Positions 1 through 9,487 are shown, counted from the stretch's first letter. The stretch: DNA of 64,000 nucleotides from an uncultured Bacteroidales bacterium (GCA_902802265.1 CADCLN010000022.1:18509-82508), one strand, 5' to 3'. Numbers and translations: made by a program. The notes: generated by a model not told the origin, from the sequence alone.

Positions 1-345
1 TACAACGAGCGGCTTTCGCAACGGCGTGCGGAGTCCGTCGTGAACTATATGATAGCTCACGACGTGGCCAGCGACCGAATGACGCCAAAGGGGTACGGAG
101 AAGGTCTGCCGAAGGTCATCACGAAGAAGGTGGCCGAGAAATACGATTTTCTTTCCGAGGGTGACACCCTCACCGAGGCGTTCATCCTGAAGCACAAGGA
201 GAAAGAGCAAGAAGAGATGAACGCGCTGAACCGCCGTACCGAGTTCCGCGTACTGCGCACTACTTACGGCATGACTTTGAAGGAATACAAGGCCGGAACG
301 GCTGTGAAGGAGGAAGAAAAGGAAAAGGGGAAGGACGAGCCGTAA
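1..345 (+). CDS. OmpA-family protein, C-terminal fragment
   Basis: This is the 3' end of a gene whose start lies outside the window; frame 1 is open from base 1 to the stop at 343-345. The visible 114 residues contain the second half of an OmpA/MotB peptidoglycan-binding domain: NERLSQRRAESV near the start, a Gly-Tyr-Gly-Glu loop, and NRRTEFRVL, the usual NRRTEF ending. Such domains anchor outer-membrane proteins to peptidoglycan through diaminopimelate. A charged Lys/Glu-rich tail follows the domain. In Bacteroidetes this domain often ends long proteins with PD40 or TPR repeats, but the upstream part cannot be seen. An in-frame GTG at 40 is internal to the domain and is not a credible start. 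Confidence 0.85.
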   Translation, partial: YNERLSQRRAESVVNYMIAHDVASDRMTPKGYGEGLPKVITKKVAEKYDFLSEGDTLTEAFILKHKEKEQEEMNALNRRTEFRVLRTTYGMTLKEYKAGTAVKEEEKEKGKDEP

Positions 346-419
346 TTCCCCTTTTCATCATAATGTATCACTTCCCTGGTTTTAGTGGACAGCAACAAGT
401 ATAAAAACAATTGTTTTAG

Positions 420-3248
420 CTATTTCTCTGTTTTCATAATGTACTCGTAGAGGTTTCCGTTGGTGAGCATACGGCTAAGGAAATCCTTCAGAGAGTCAAC
501 GGTGATGGCATCGTAGAGGGCAAGGTCGTTGGTGTCGATTACTATGCCATCGTGTATGAAGTATTCGCGGATGTCCTCAGCATTCTTATTCTTGTTGAGC
601 GAAGGTGCTTTGCGGTTCTTCCGCTTCAGACTTTTGAAGTTCTCCAGCAACTGCTCGTCGATTCCTTTGTCGGTCATTTCCCTGAGCAGTGTCTTGATGT
701 CATTACGGATAATGCCTTCCTTCTCTGGATTACATGTAAACGAAATGGTGAAGAGCATCTGCGGGAATGGATGCTGGGTGAATTTGGGCAGCACGCCAAT
801 GCTATAAATGTCGCTGTGCTGAAGGCGTATGCGATTGATTAGAGCCTCGTTCAGCACACTGCGCAAGGCATCCATGTGTGCCTGATGTGAAGCATCATAC
901 GTCAAGCCTTTCTCCCATGCCAGCAACATGGTGCAGTCTGCCTTTGGCGTGTTTCCGTCAACCGTCTGCACGGTAATTGTATCGTTAGTACGGAAGTGCT
1001 GTTCCATGCGGTCAACACGTTCTACGGCTTCTTTCTTGGCAGGCAGACTGCCCAGGTACTTCTCTATCAGCGGAAGGACCGTAGCAGTTTTCTGGTTCGT
1101 TTGTACAACTGCCACCATGCCGTTGTAGTTGGAGTGCAGACGAGCCAGAATTTCCTTCATCTTACTGATGCTCATTGCCTCGACTTCATCTTTTGTTGGC
1201 ATTCTCAGGCGCTCATTCGATGCGTATGGATAAGACATAATGTCAATGACGGCTTTCATCAGTGGTGTCATCGGTATCTCTACTGCCATGCGTGTCTGTG
1301 CATCCAGTTTATTATATTCTGTGGTGTCGATGTCCGTCGTGGTGAGTCTTACGTGCAACGACTTAAACATGTTTTCCAGCTGTGCGCTATCGGCATACGC
1401 ACCATACAGCACCTCTGCAGGATTCACCTTTATCATAGGTACAGGTTGCTCGTATTCGTCATATTTGCGGATGGCTTTCTTCAGGTGCTCACTGTAAATC
1501 ACTTCGTCATTCTCAAGCAATGTCTCGCCTCCCTTGACGAAGAGTCGTGCCTGCGTCACCATGGTGATGCTGTCGGGCTTTGTGTTCATGACCACCTTCA
1601 CACCGTTGGACAAGGTGTATTCGGTGAAGGACTTGTCGTAAGCAAGCGTATTCTCCTTCACCACCTTGCCAGGCTTAGGGTCTATGTCGAACTGTTTCTT
1701 CTCCTTCTTCTCATTTGTGGTGGCAATGTCAACAGCAAACTCCATGGCTTCCACCTCATTCCATAGAGCCAGCACTTCCTCCTTTGTTGGCAATGCCGTA
1801 TCGATGTTCTCAGGGAAAGTCAGGGTTAATGAGCAACGTGTCTTGTCAAACATCTCCCTTGCGGCTGCTTGCACCATGCTTCGGGAGATATGGCGGCGGT
1901 TGTAAGAGTCGAGAATAGTACGGACCCTGGGCGAAATGGCGATGGTTCCTTTCAGGTAATGCTCTATGCAATTCTCTGCAGCACCCTTGGCATCGACAGC
2001 ATTTGAATTGCCTCCGTAAAGGGTGTCATTCCATTCTATGACGGTGGTGTCCTCGATGGCACGAAAGTCGGAGCTGTCCTTGTATGAGATGTACTTTTCG
2101 AGCTCTGCGTCGGTAACGCCTATCCGTTTCATCTTCTCTACCTCTACCAACGCTTTCTTGAGAATTTCGCGCCAATCGGTTGTGGATGTAACGAGCAATG
2201 CTACCGTCTGGTTGGCTTTGATGCTGTAGTTGTCTATGGGCCTAATCTGACTGACAGTTGCCATGATAACTTGTGGATTGTCACTCTTCAGCTTATCCAT
2301 GCGCGACCTCAGTATCTGTACCACGATATTGTTGATCTCGCTTTGTTTGAAGAACGCCACCTTCTGCATCTCGCTCTGTGGCATGGAAGGGTAAAGTGAC
2401 GCTAATTGGACAACCGCCATCGGAGTCTGCTTGTTCTGTGTCACGGCAATGAATGGCTGCTTTGCCGCAGTAAGCAGATTGAACTCAGGCACCGTGGTGC
2501 TTCCCTTCTTCAGGTCGCCAAAGAGCTTTTCTATTTTCCTTGCCATCAGGTCGGGATCGAAGTCGCCACAGGCAATGACGCACTGGTTCTGTGGCTGATA
2601 CCATCGTTTGTAGAAAGATCGCATCTGCTCGGCAGTACAGGTGTTGATAATATCCATGCTACCGATGGGATTGCGCTCCGCATACAGCGTGCCGGCATGA
2701 CACTCCTTAAACAATTTCATTGCATCATCGGCCAGAGAACGTGCACGCCATTCTTCCACTATCACGTTGCGCTCAGCATGGAGTGCTGCATCGTCGATGA
2801 GGGCGTCTGCACTCCAATCGCGCAGAATCATCAAGCAACTGTCTATGCGGCTTTCGCCCGTCAGAGGTACGGCAGAAAGGATGTATTGAGTGTTCTCGAA
2901 TGATGTGCGGGCATTGACATCAGGGCCAAATGCCACGCCAATACTACGCAGGAAGTCGATGATGGTGTTGCCTGGATAATGCTTCGTGCCCTTGAACATC
3001 ATGTGCTCAAGGAAATGTGCCATGCCCAGTTCTGTTTCTTCCTCTACAAGCGAACCTGTCCGCTGTATGAGTCGGAACTCACCGATATGCTTCTTGGTCG
3101 TAGCCTTGCGCACATAATACGTCAATCCATTAGGCAGAACACCATAACGGACGGCTGTGTCAACAGGAACTATCTGCTCCGATGTCTGCCCTTGAGTTGT
3201 AATAACAGCTGAAATAATAGCTAATAATGCAATGACTAATCTTTTCAT
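420..3248 (-). CDS. M16 family zinc metallopeptidase (pitrilysin/insulinase-like)
   Basis: The 942-residue protein has a signal peptide (MKRLVIALLAIISAVITTQG) and is probably periplasmic or outer-membrane associated. Near residue 78 it has the inverted zinc motif HFLEH (H78, E81, H82) followed by MMFKGT, as in M16 peptidases; a later ERNVIVEEW segment probably supplies the third zinc ligand. The length fits the double-unit M16 form, with an active N-terminal half and a degenerate C-terminal half. These enzymes degrade peptides; the substrate cannot be told from sequence. It stands alone, with 158 bp separating its start from the gene upstream. The start at 3248 is chosen because the signal peptide begins there. 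Confidence 0.9.
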   Translation of the reverse strand: MKRLVIALLAIISAVITTQGQTSEQIVPVDTAVRYGVLPNGLTYYVRKATTKKHIGEFRLIQRTGSLVEEETELGMAHFLEHMMFKGTKHYPGNTIIDFLRSIGVAFGPDVNARTSFENTQYILSAVPLTGESRIDSCLMILRDWSADALIDDAALHAERNVIVEEWRARSLADDAMKLFKECHAGTLYAERNPIGSMDIINTCTAEQMRSFYKRWYQPQNQCVIACGDFDPDLMARKIEKLFGDLKKGSTTVPEFNLLTAAKQPFIAVTQNKQTPMAVVQLASLYPSMPQSEMQKVAFFKQSEINNIVVQILRSRMDKLKSDNPQVIMATVSQIRPIDNYSIKANQTVALLVTSTTDWREILKKALVEVEKMKRIGVTDAELEKYISYKDSSDFRAIEDTTVIEWNDTLYGGNSNAVDAKGAAENCIEHYLKGTIAISPRVRTILDSYNRRHISRSMVQAAAREMFDKTRCSLTLTFPENIDTALPTKEEVLALWNEVEAMEFAVDIATTNEKKEKKQFDIDPKPGKVVKENTLAYDKSFTEYTLSNGVKVVMNTKPDSITMVTQARLFVKGGETLLENDEVIYSEHLKKAIRKYDEYEQPVPMIKVNPAEVLYGAYADSAQLENMFKSLHVRLTTTDIDTTEYNKLDAQTRMAVEIPMTPLMKAVIDIMSYPYASNERLRMPTKDEVEAMSISKMKEILARLHSNYNGMVAVVQTNQKTATVLPLIEKYLGSLPAKKEAVERVDRMEQHFRTNDTITVQTVDGNTPKADCTMLLAWEKGLTYDASHQAHMDALRSVLNEALINRIRLQHSDIYSIGVLPKFTQHPFPQMLFTISFTCNPEKEGIIRNDIKTLLREMTDKGIDEQLLENFKSLKRKNRKAPSLNKNKNAEDIREYFIHDGIVIDTNDLALYDAITVDSLKDFLSRMLTNGNLYEYIMKTEK

Positions 3249-3406
3249 TTTTATTTACTTTAGTGCTGCAAAACAGAAAAAATAATATCATCAAAGGCAT
3301 GGCAAATACAAACAGTATTGCCATTGCAGCAGGAGCAACTCGCCGTATGGTATAGTGTTTAAAAGTTTGTCAAGTTCCTTATTCCTTATTTTTTTGAAAT
3401 AAGAAA

Positions 3407-3964
3407 TTATTCCCCCAGGAACTTAAATGTAAAGTTGTTGCTGCGCACACTGGGGTACTGGCTGCGTGGGTCAATGTCGGAACGACTCTTCAAGTGGTCG
3501 ATGATGCGCTCGTAGCAGTGCATGGCACTCTCTGCCTTGCAGCGCACGGAGAATTGAGTGTCAAGATACTTGCACTTGTTGGTTGCCTTGTCAACAGCCA
3601 CACGCTTGAAGGTGATGTTGCCTTCGTACCAGCCTGGATGGCTCTCGTTCAGTGCCTCCATGATGCTGCGCTTCTTGTCTGCCATTGATTGTCCCTTGCC
3701 CTCTGCTTTCTCTTCTTTGGCTTTCTGTTCCAGGATGTGGAACTCCTCCAAAGTGTTTGCCTCAGTCTTCAGGAACAGTACATAGTTGCTGTAGCTGACT
3801 TTCAGACGGAAAGGGAAGGTGTTGTTGGAATACAGAAAGTTGGATATGCGTCCTGGCACAGTGCCGTCCAACTTGATTTCGTTAATAGTGCCAAGAAACT
3901 CGATGGCTTCGTTGACATTGTGAGCCAGTGCTTCGTGGCTAAAATACCTGATAAATAAATTCAT
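3407..3964 (-). CDS. Conserved-looking protein of unknown function
   Basis: I do not recognise this 185-residue protein. It has no signal peptide or membrane segment, so it is probably cytoplasmic. The middle (about residues 75-100) is rich in Lys and Glu and could be a short helix or coiled coil; the flanks look like mixed alpha/beta. Aromatic residues and Asn are frequent near both ends. A -7-like element (TAACTTTG on the minus strand) lies at 4006-4013, which would give a leader of about 35 nt and suggests separate transcription from the methyltransferase gene just upstream. Coding is supported by a complete frame with a plausible start and composition like its neighbours. Confidence 0.6.
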   Translation of the reverse strand: MNLFIRYFSHEALAHNVNEAIEFLGTINEIKLDGTVPGRISNFLYSNNTFPFRLKVSYSNYVLFLKTEANTLEEFHILEQKAKEEKAEGKGQSMADKKRSIMEALNESHPGWYEGNITFKRVAVDKATNKCKYLDTQFSVRCKAESAMHCYERIIDHLKSRSDIDPRSQYPSVRSNNFTFKFLGE

Positions 3965-4005
3965 TTGAAAAACTGTTGCGTTTTTGCATTCTTACATTTT
4001 CGCTG

Positions 4006-4013
4006 CAAAGTTA
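4006..4013 (-). promoter_or_regulatory. Candidate -7 element for the unknown gene at 3407-3964
   Basis: The minus strand reads TAACTTTG, matching the Bacteroidetes TAnnTTTG -7 consensus. No clear -33 TTTG lies 19-21 bp upstream, where the end of the methyltransferase gene sits, so this is only a partial match. Confidence 0.35.
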
Positions 4014-4014
4014 G

Positions 4015-5295
4015 TTATTTTTTTCTGATTCTCCATTCAGTAGGGTAGAGATTATTTGCGCGATTGCCAATATTTTTACAAAAACCCAGCGGATGGTGCT
4101 GATAAGTGAGCAAAACATAGCCGCGAGGTGTGTCGTCAGGCAGATGAAGTGCTTCGGCGCGGAGATAGTTGAGTGCTTCGTCTAAGGAGAGTTCCACGGT
4201 GGGCCATTGGCTGTGATCTACTGCTGTGGACATGGCTTGCGACTGGCTGGGCTCCACAGTGCCTTTCTTGTCAACCACAGTTCCTGGTTCGATGCCTTCC
4301 AGCAGAATGTTCAGCCGTTTGTGGAGTTTCTTGTGGTCCAATACCTTACTGCGTGCTTCGCCATGTTTTTGCAGGACAGCCACAAAGAAGCCCTCGCCGC
4401 GAGTGAGATGGGGAAAGAAGTGCCCGTTGCGAATGCCCCATTCGGGCAAGTCGCACAGGGGCAAAATGTCGGCACCCAGTTCGTCGGCAATCCACTGCAC
4501 ATTGTCTTCATCTTCAAAGTGATTGTACGTGCAGGTGGAATAGATGAACAGTCCGCCGTCTCGCAGGGTTGGCCAGATGTCGCTGACGATTTCGCGTTGT
4601 CGCTGCCAACACATTTCCACGTTCTTGAGGCTCCATTCCTGGATGCTGTCGGGGTCTTTGCGGAACATGCCTTCACCCGAACAGGGGGCATCGCACAGAA
4701 TGAGGTCGAACACGGTGCCAAGCGGCTGAAAATCTGCTGCGAAGTTGCTGGTGACAAGTACATTCGGATAGCCCCACTTGATGATGTTTTCGCGCAGAAT
4801 GTGTGCACGCTGACGGATGGGTTCGTTGGCGATGAGTGTTGCGTCTGACGGCAGTTCGTTCAGAAGCAACGTGGATTTGCCGCCTGGCGCTGCACAGAGG
4901 TCAAGGCATTGGAGGTTTTTCGGTTCTTTGGTTTTACAGTTTTGCTGTTCGGCGGAAAGTAAGGATGGTAAGTACGTTTTCAGCAAGTGGCTGATAAACA
5001 TGGAAGATGCTTCTTGTACATAGTAGCAACCGGCGTGAAACAGAGGGTCGAGTGTGAAGGGTGGGCGTTCTGTCAGATAGCGCCCGTCGGCACACCACGG
5101 CACAGGCTCTGCATCGGCAAACATTTGGGAAAGTTTGTTGCCGTTCAGACGGACGCTGATAACGGGTTCGCGGTCAATCGCTTGTGCGAGTGCAGCATAT
5201 TCTTCTGCGCCCAGTTGTTCGGTGAGTAATGTTTCAAAATCGGGTGGCAGTAGCATCATATCATGTACCATTTGTTCTAAGAATGCTTTCTGCAC
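4015..5295 (-). CDS. RsmF/NOP2-type rRNA cytosine-5 methyltransferase
   Basis: The 426-residue protein is a SAM-dependent RNA m5C methyltransferase of the RsmB/RsmF (NOL1/NOP2/Sun) family. Visible motifs are the SAM-binding LDLCAAPGGKST, the motif IV DAPCSGEGMFRKD with its cysteine, and the catalytic YSTCTYNHFEDE. The C-terminal extension of about 120 residues, ending near NNLYPTEWRIRKK, resembles the RsmF C-terminal RNA-binding part. The likely substrate is 16S rRNA, though the exact cytosine cannot be told. The start at 5295 overlaps the end of folA by 19 bp; an internal Met at about 5271 would remove the overlap but lose conserved N-terminal residues. Confidence 0.88.
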   Translation of the reverse strand: MQKAFLEQMVHDMMLLPPDFETLLTEQLGAEEYAALAQAIDREPVISVRLNGNKLSQMFADAEPVPWCADGRYLTERPPFTLDPLFHAGCYYVQEASSMFISHLLKTYLPSLLSAEQQNCKTKEPKNLQCLDLCAAPGGKSTLLLNELPSDATLIANEPIRQRAHILRENIIKWGYPNVLVTSNFAADFQPLGTVFDLILCDAPCSGEGMFRKDPDSIQEWSLKNVEMCWQRQREIVSDIWPTLRDGGLFIYSTCTYNHFEDEDNVQWIADELGADILPLCDLPEWGIRNGHFFPHLTRGEGFFVAVLQKHGEARSKVLDHKKLHKRLNILLEGIEPGTVVDKKGTVEPSQSQAMSTAVDHSQWPTVELSLDEALNYLRAEALHLPDDTPRGYVLLTYQHHPLGFCKNIGNRANNLYPTEWRIRKK

Positions 5296-5804
5296 AAATC
5301 AACAAAAGAGTAGGGGAAAGCGTGGCGTTCGTCCCTGTCGTGGTCTTCGCGGAATGTTTCTTCCCACTCGGTTGGGTCAAATTCGGGGAAGAATGTGTCC
5401 GCTTCGGCAGGTGTGTCGTGTATGTATGTGAGACACAGGCGGTCGGCTATGGGCAGAGCTTGTTGATAGACCGATGCGCCTCCAATGATGAAGACGTCGG
5501 TGCTTTGTACATTATTATATATATATCCACTTTGGGCTGCTTCCAAAGCTTTCTCTAAAGAGGGGTAGCACTCTGCGCCCTCAAAAGCGTTGAGTTGGGT
5601 TGTTCGCGAAATAACGATGTTCCGCCGGTTGGGCAACGCTCCTTTGGGCAGACTTTCAAAGGTCTTGCGTCCCATCATAATGGTGTGACCTGTAGTGAGT
5701 TGCTTGAAACGTTTCAGGTCGTTGGGCAGCCAGTAGATGAGTTTGTTGTTCTGTCCGATGGCGCGATTCTCGGCAATGGCTACGACAATGGAAACCCTGT
5801 TCAT
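5277..5804 (-). CDS. folA: Dihydrofolate reductase
   Basis: This 175-residue enzyme reduces dihydrofolate to tetrahydrofolate with NADPH. The N-terminal half is typical: IVVAIAENRAIGQNNKLIYWLPNDL, in which the usual Asp/Glu active-site region follows W-L-P-N-D, then the NADPH-binding GRKTFESLP and a second nucleotide-binding FIIGGASVYQQAL. It lies directly downstream of thyA (41 bp gap), the expected pairing because ThyA turns methylene-THF into DHF, and the methyltransferase gene overlaps its 3' end. The three genes probably form one transcript. Confidence 0.95.
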   Translation of the reverse strand: MNRVSIVVAIAENRAIGQNNKLIYWLPNDLKRFKQLTTGHTIMMGRKTFESLPKGALPNRRNIVISRTTQLNAFEGAECYPSLEKALEAAQSGYIYNNVQSTDVFIIGGASVYQQALPIADRLCLTYIHDTPAEADTFFPEFDPTEWEETFREDHDRDERHAFPYSFVDLCRKHS

Positions 5805-5844
5805 GTGCGATTTACTGTTTTCTGTTTATGATTTCGTTTCTTGC

Positions 5845-6639
5845 CTACACAGACACTTTTGCTTTGATGTGGTCGTAGGGGTCGTAGTCGGTCAGTGTAA
5901 AGTCTTCATACTGAAAGTCGAAGATGCTTTTCACGTTGGGATTGAGCTGCATCCGCGGCAAGGGCCGTGGGGTGCGAGTCAGTTGCAGTTTGGCTTGCTC
6001 AAGGTGGTCAAGGTAGAGGTGTGTATCGCCTGTGGTATAGACAAAGTCGCCCGCCTTCAGTCCTGTGACTTGAGCCATCATCATGGTCAACAGTGCGTAG
6101 CTGGCAATGTTGAACGGCACACCGAGAAAGGTGTCGGCACTGCGTTGGTAGAGCAGGCAACTCAGTCGTCCGTCAGCTACATAGAATTGGAACAGAATGT
6201 GGCATGGAGGCAGATTCATGTTGTTGAGGTCTGCTACATTCCACGCACTGACAATCAGTCGTCTGGAGTTGGGATTGTTCTTGATTTGTTCCACAACGTC
6301 GCTAATCTGGTCAATGTGTCCGCCCTGATAATCGGGCCAGCTGCGCCATTGGTAGCCATAGATATGCCCCAGGTCGCCGTCTTCGTCTGCCCATTCATTC
6401 CAAATGCGCACACCACGTTCCTGCAGCCACCGTGCATTGGTATTGCCTTGCAGGAACCACAGCAGTTCGTAGATGATGCTCTTCAAATGGAGTTTTTTGG
6501 TTGTCAACAAGGGGAAACCTTCTGCCAAGTTGAATCTCATCTGGTTGCCGAATACGGAGAGTGTGCCCGTGCCTGTGCGGTCACCTTTTTCTACGCCCTC
6601 TGTCAGGATGCGATGAAGTAAGTCGAGATATTGTTTCAT
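5845..6639 (-). CDS. thyA: Thymidylate synthase
   Basis: The 264-residue enzyme methylates dUMP to dTMP using methylene-tetrahydrofolate. It is full length and equals E. coli ThyA in size. The catalytic cysteine is C146 in [12 protein letters not shown]. Other conserved blocks are [12 protein letters not shown] at the N-terminus, the phosphate-binding [14 protein letters not shown] and DTHLYLDH near the C-terminus. It is the first gene of a thyA-folA-methyltransferase group and lies downstream of the exbD operon, from which it is separated by a hairpin terminator. Confidence 0.97.
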   Translation of the reverse strand: MKQYLDLLHRILTEGVEKGDRTGTGTLSVFGNQMRFNLAEGFPLLTTKKLHLKSIIYELLWFLQGNTNARWLQERGVRIWNEWADEDGDLGHIYGYQWRSWPDYQGGHIDQISDVVEQIKNNPNSRRLIVSAWNVADLNNMNLPPCHILFQFYVADGRLSCLLYQRSADTFLGVPFNIASYALLTMMMAQVTGLKAGDFVYTTGDTHLYLDHLEQAKLQLTRTPRPLPRMQLNPNVKSIFDFQYEDFTLTDYDPYDHIKAKVSV

Positions 6640-6652
6640 GCTTGTTTTGTGT

Positions 6653-6692
6653 CAAAAAAGGAGCGACCGACAGTTGTTGCTGCGAGTCGCTC
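6653..6692 (-). terminator. Rho-independent terminator after the ExbB/ExbD cluster
   Basis: On the minus strand a 7-bp stem GAGCGAC/GTCGCTC (plus-strand arms 6661-6667 and 6686-6692) is followed by CTTTTTTG. It lies between the last exbD gene and thyA and would separate the two operons. Confidence 0.7.
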
Positions 6693-6718
6693 TTTCTGAA
6701 TGTTATAGCTTGTAAAAG

Positions 6719-7186
6719 TTATTCGCGTGGTCTGTTGGCTGAGTACATAATCTTCAGGGCGTATGCCTTACGGAGCACCTGCTTCGTGTCGGTAATGATA
6801 CCCATTGGAGTGTGGTGGTCAGCCTTGATGGAAACTGTGAAGAATGGTTTGTCCACTTCTGCCAGTTCACCACGTTCTGAGACTACGTAATCATAAACCT
6901 CGTTGGGTTCTGCAAACTTGTCGTTCAGCTGAATGCGGTGACCCGAACCGAATTGTGCTTTCAGGTTGTCGGTAGGCTGACCGATGTAGATGAATGATGT
7001 ACAAGATTTGCGTGCCAATTTCTCAAGCTGTGTACCTACAGGCTTGTCAAACTTCACCTTCAGTGTCACTTCACGCATTGTGGTTACCATCATGAAGAAG
7101 AACAGAATTGTGAAGATCAAGTCAGGGAGAGATGAAGTGTTCATCTCAGGCATTTCTCTGCCTCCGTTTTTGTTAAATCGACTCAT
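6719..7186 (-). CDS. ExbD/TolR-family biopolymer transport protein
   Basis: The 155-residue protein has one N-terminal membrane segment carrying the conserved aspartate (MNTSSLPDLIFTILFFFMMV) and a periplasmic C-terminal domain. ExbD proteins work with ExbB as a proton-driven motor that energises TonB or Tol functions. It is the last gene of a four-gene cluster, 3 bp after another exbD. The two ExbD proteins differ in length and sequence, so they may form a mixed ExbD assembly, a common arrangement in Bacteroidetes. Confidence 0.9.
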   Translation of the reverse strand: MSRFNKNGGREMPEMNTSSLPDLIFTILFFFMMVTTMREVTLKVKFDKPVGTQLEKLARKSCTSFIYIGQPTDNLKAQFGSGHRIQLNDKFAEPNEVYDYVVSERGELAEVDKPFFTVSIKADHHTPMGIITDTKQVLRKAYALKIMYSANRPRE

Positions 7187-7189
7187 AAT

Positions 7190-7780
7190 TTACTGTCCTC
7201 CATATTTCTTTGGTTCAGCCTCTGAAATCTTCTGTGGATAAACTTCACGGATGGCTTTCTGCTCATCCTTTGTCAGGAATTCATATCGATATCCAAATTC
7301 TTCTTTTGAGAGTTCGTCACGAAGTTCGTTGTAGGCTGCCACCAGTGCGTCCTGTACCTGGAAGTAAACACCGTAGTCTGTGCCACGGTCGGTCTGTACG
7401 GAGATAACGTGGTTTTCAGTGACCATCATTGTCTTGCCGCCCAAACCTTTAATCTTCTTAGGCTTCAGCTCTGGAAGGTTGGGTTTGTTTTCTGGGTTCT
7501 TAATAAACTCTTTGGCTCTCTCCTTCACGTCCTCAAGGGATGCGTAGTCGTCACCAATCATCACGTAGTTGTCTTTGTTGATACGGATGTTGAGGATGTT
7601 ACGTTCCTTAATCTTGATTTCGTTGTTAAGCTGGTCATCTTCAGGTGGTTTTGGAAGTGTACGTCCCAAACCCTGGTCGGTGTCCATTGATGTTGTTACA
7701 AGGAAGAAGATGAGCAACATGAATGAGATGTCGGCTGTTGAACTGGTGTTCAAACCTGGCATTTTTCTTTTCTTTCCCAT
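7190..7780 (-). CDS. ExbD/TolR-family biopolymer transport protein
   Basis: This 196-residue ExbD-like protein has the membrane segment NTSSTADISFMLLIFFLVTT with the proton-pathway aspartate, followed by a periplasmic domain. A basic N-terminus (MGKKRKMPG) indicates cytoplasmic orientation before the single membrane helix. It sits 25 bp downstream of the small membrane protein gene and 3 bp upstream of the second exbD. With the ExbB at 8363-9178 it should form the stator-like motor that feeds TonB-dependent receptors, of which this window has several candidates. Confidence 0.92.
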   Translation of the reverse strand: MGKKRKMPGLNTSSTADISFMLLIFFLVTTSMDTDQGLGRTLPKPPEDDQLNNEIKIKERNILNIRINKDNYVMIGDDYASLEDVKERAKEFIKNPENKPNLPELKPKKIKGLGGKTMMVTENHVISVQTDRGTDYGVYFQVQDALVAAYNELRDELSKEEFGYRYEFLTKDEQKAIREVYPQKISEAEPKKYGGQ

Positions 7781-7805
7781 ATTTGCTACTCAATGTGTTA
7801 AAGGG

Positions 7806-8285
7806 TTACTTCTTCGTTCTTACAACCATGCTGTAAACAACTGCTACAATAGTGAGAACCATCAAGATGGCGATAGAGATGATGGACATGTCAGTCATGA
7901 TGATGTCCGTTGGGTTGTTCCAGTCCTTACCGTTGATAAGAAGACGTTCACTTGAGTTAGAGAAACCAACAATTGCGCCGATTGCCAAAGAAGCAACGAG
8001 TGCGATGGTTGAAATCAGACCAGTTTTGCCTGCCATACCTTCGTCCTTGCTTGTAGAACCGCCCTTTGTGAATTGCAGGATGGCACTCCAGACAGTAAGA
8101 GCAGCAGCAATGAAAGTGAAGGCAAAGCAGAGACAAAGGATTAAGTCAGTGAGAAGAGGGGCATTCTGCTTTGGGTTCTCTTCGTATGGTGTGTCGTAGC
8201 CGACAAGCATGAAGAGCGCAAAGCTAACAATTGTGATGCCCATCAGTCCCCAAAGGATCCATTTGGATAATTTTTCTGTATTCAT
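7806..8285 (-). CDS. Small membrane protein of the ExbB/ExbD cluster, function unknown
   Basis: The 159-residue protein has about four hydrophobic segments: residues 9-28, 46-66, 88-107 and 132-152. It lacks the ExbB or ExbD signature motifs. Its place between exbB and exbD, with short gaps, suggests co-transcription and a role in assembling or adjusting the proton-driven complex. I know of a similarly placed unknown membrane gene in other Bacteroidales clusters but cannot assign a function. A Glu/Lys-rich loop (STSKDEGMAGK) separates segments two and three. Confidence 0.75.
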   Translation of the reverse strand: MNTEKLSKWILWGLMGITIVSFALFMLVGYDTPYEENPKQNAPLLTDLILCLCFAFTFIAAALTVWSAILQFTKGGSTSKDEGMAGKTGLISTIALVASLAIGAIVGFSNSSERLLINGKDWNNPTDIIMTDMSIISIAILMVLTIVAVVYSMVVRTKK

Positions 8286-8362
8286 TGTATCTTGTCTCTG
8301 ATTAGTGGGTTAGAAAATATTTTACAAAAATCCTGTGTGCTTGAATCGTTTGTGTGAAAGTA

Positions 8363-9178
8363 TTACTTCTTAGCAGCATACTTTGTAACGATGTCGAGCA
8401 GAGAGATTGTGGAGTCTTCCATCTGAGCTGTAAGACTTTCAATCTTAGCGAGGATGTAATTGTAGAATACCTGGAGAATAAGGGCAACTACGATACCGAA
8501 GATTGTGGTCAAAAGGGCCACCTTCATACCGCCGGCAACAACTGTTGGAGAAATGTCACCTGCAGCCTGGATGTCGTCGAATGCCTGTACCATACCAATC
8601 ACAGTACCCAAGAATCCGAGTGATGGTGCCATACCGATGAAGAGGGTAATCCATGAGCATCCCTTCTCAAGGTTGGAAGCCTGAACTGCGCCGTAAGCTA
8701 CAGCTGACTTTTCAACTGAGTCGATGCCTTCGTCGATACGCATCAGACCTTGATAGAAGATGGAAGCAATAGGACCACGAGTGTCGCGAGCAATAGACTT
8801 GGCACCTTCGATGTCGCCATTCTTTACTTTTGCCTCAACGCCTTCAATCATCTTCTTAACGTTAACGTCAGAGAGTGAGAGGTAGATGATACGCTCGATG
8901 CAGAATGCGAGACCAATCACGAGAGCGATAGCAACGAGTGCCATGAAGCCTGCACTACCTTCAATGAACTTTGTCTTGAGGTTCTTGTACATACCAGCTT
9001 CCTGTGGCTCAGACTCCACTGGAGCTTCATCTACTACTGCGGCAGCTGTGTCAACAGCTGCAGAATCTACCTGCTCAACTGTAGCAGAATCTGCTACTTC
9101 GTCTTGAGCTGAAACAGACTGTGTCATACCAAAAGTAAACACACCCATCAATGCAATGATTGCAAAAATTTTTTTCAT
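8363..9178 (-). CDS. exbB: MotA/TolQ/ExbB proton channel family protein
   Basis: The 271-residue protein has a signal-like N-terminal segment, then an acidic, Ala/Val-rich periplasmic stretch (residues 25-60), then three membrane helices typical of ExbB. Diagnostic blocks are GPIASIFYQGLMR and the ExbB/TolQ core APSLGFLGTVIGMVQAF, followed by KVALLTTIFGIVVALILQV. It makes the proton channel that powers TonB together with the ExbD proteins downstream. As the first gene of the cluster it probably has its own promoter in the AT-rich 9179-9247 gap, though I see no convincing consensus there. Confidence 0.93.
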   Translation of the reverse strand: MKKIFAIIALMGVFTFGMTQSVSAQDEVADSATVEQVDSAAVDTAAAVVDEAPVESEPQEAGMYKNLKTKFIEGSAGFMALVAIALVIGLAFCIERIIYLSLSDVNVKKMIEGVEAKVKNGDIEGAKSIARDTRGPIASIFYQGLMRIDEGIDSVEKSAVAYGAVQASNLEKGCSWITLFIGMAPSLGFLGTVIGMVQAFDDIQAAGDISPTVVAGGMKVALLTTIFGIVVALILQVFYNYILAKIESLTAQMEDSTISLLDIVTKYAAKK

Positions 9179-9247
9179 TGTGTGGAAAATTTTAAGATTA
9201 ATACTTTATTTAATTGATTTTTGTTTGTTTGTTTCTTTCTTTTTTTG

Positions 9248-9335
9248 CGGAGAGAGCGAGATTCGAACTCGCGAACCGCTTTTGACGGTCACACGCTTTC
9301 CAGGCGTGCCTCTTCAGCCACTCGAGCATCTCTCC
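9248..9335 (-). tRNA. tRNA-Ser (GGA)
   Basis: The minus strand folds as a class II tRNA with 7-bp acceptor GGAGAGA/TCTCTCC, the anticodon loop CTGGAAA giving anticodon GGA, a long variable arm and the T-loop GTTCGAATC. The discriminator is G. CCA is not encoded; the sequence continues GCAAAA. A -7-like TATTTTTG is at 9409-9416. Confidence 0.93.
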
Positions 9336-9487
9336 AATCGTGGTGATTTGTCCTTTTATTTATACCCCCAAAATGGGCTATAAACTTTGCCGTTTTCATA
9401 AAACAGCACAAAAATAACTATTTTTTAGTTAGCAACGATTGTGTTTTGCAAGAAAAATTCAATTTTGCTGCAAAAAATAAGTTTTTT

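Noticed and set aside
3300-3356. A plus-strand 18-codon frame after the M16 gene (MANTNSIAIA...)
   Set aside because: Too short, no promoter and no neighbour on that strand; kept only as a curiosity.
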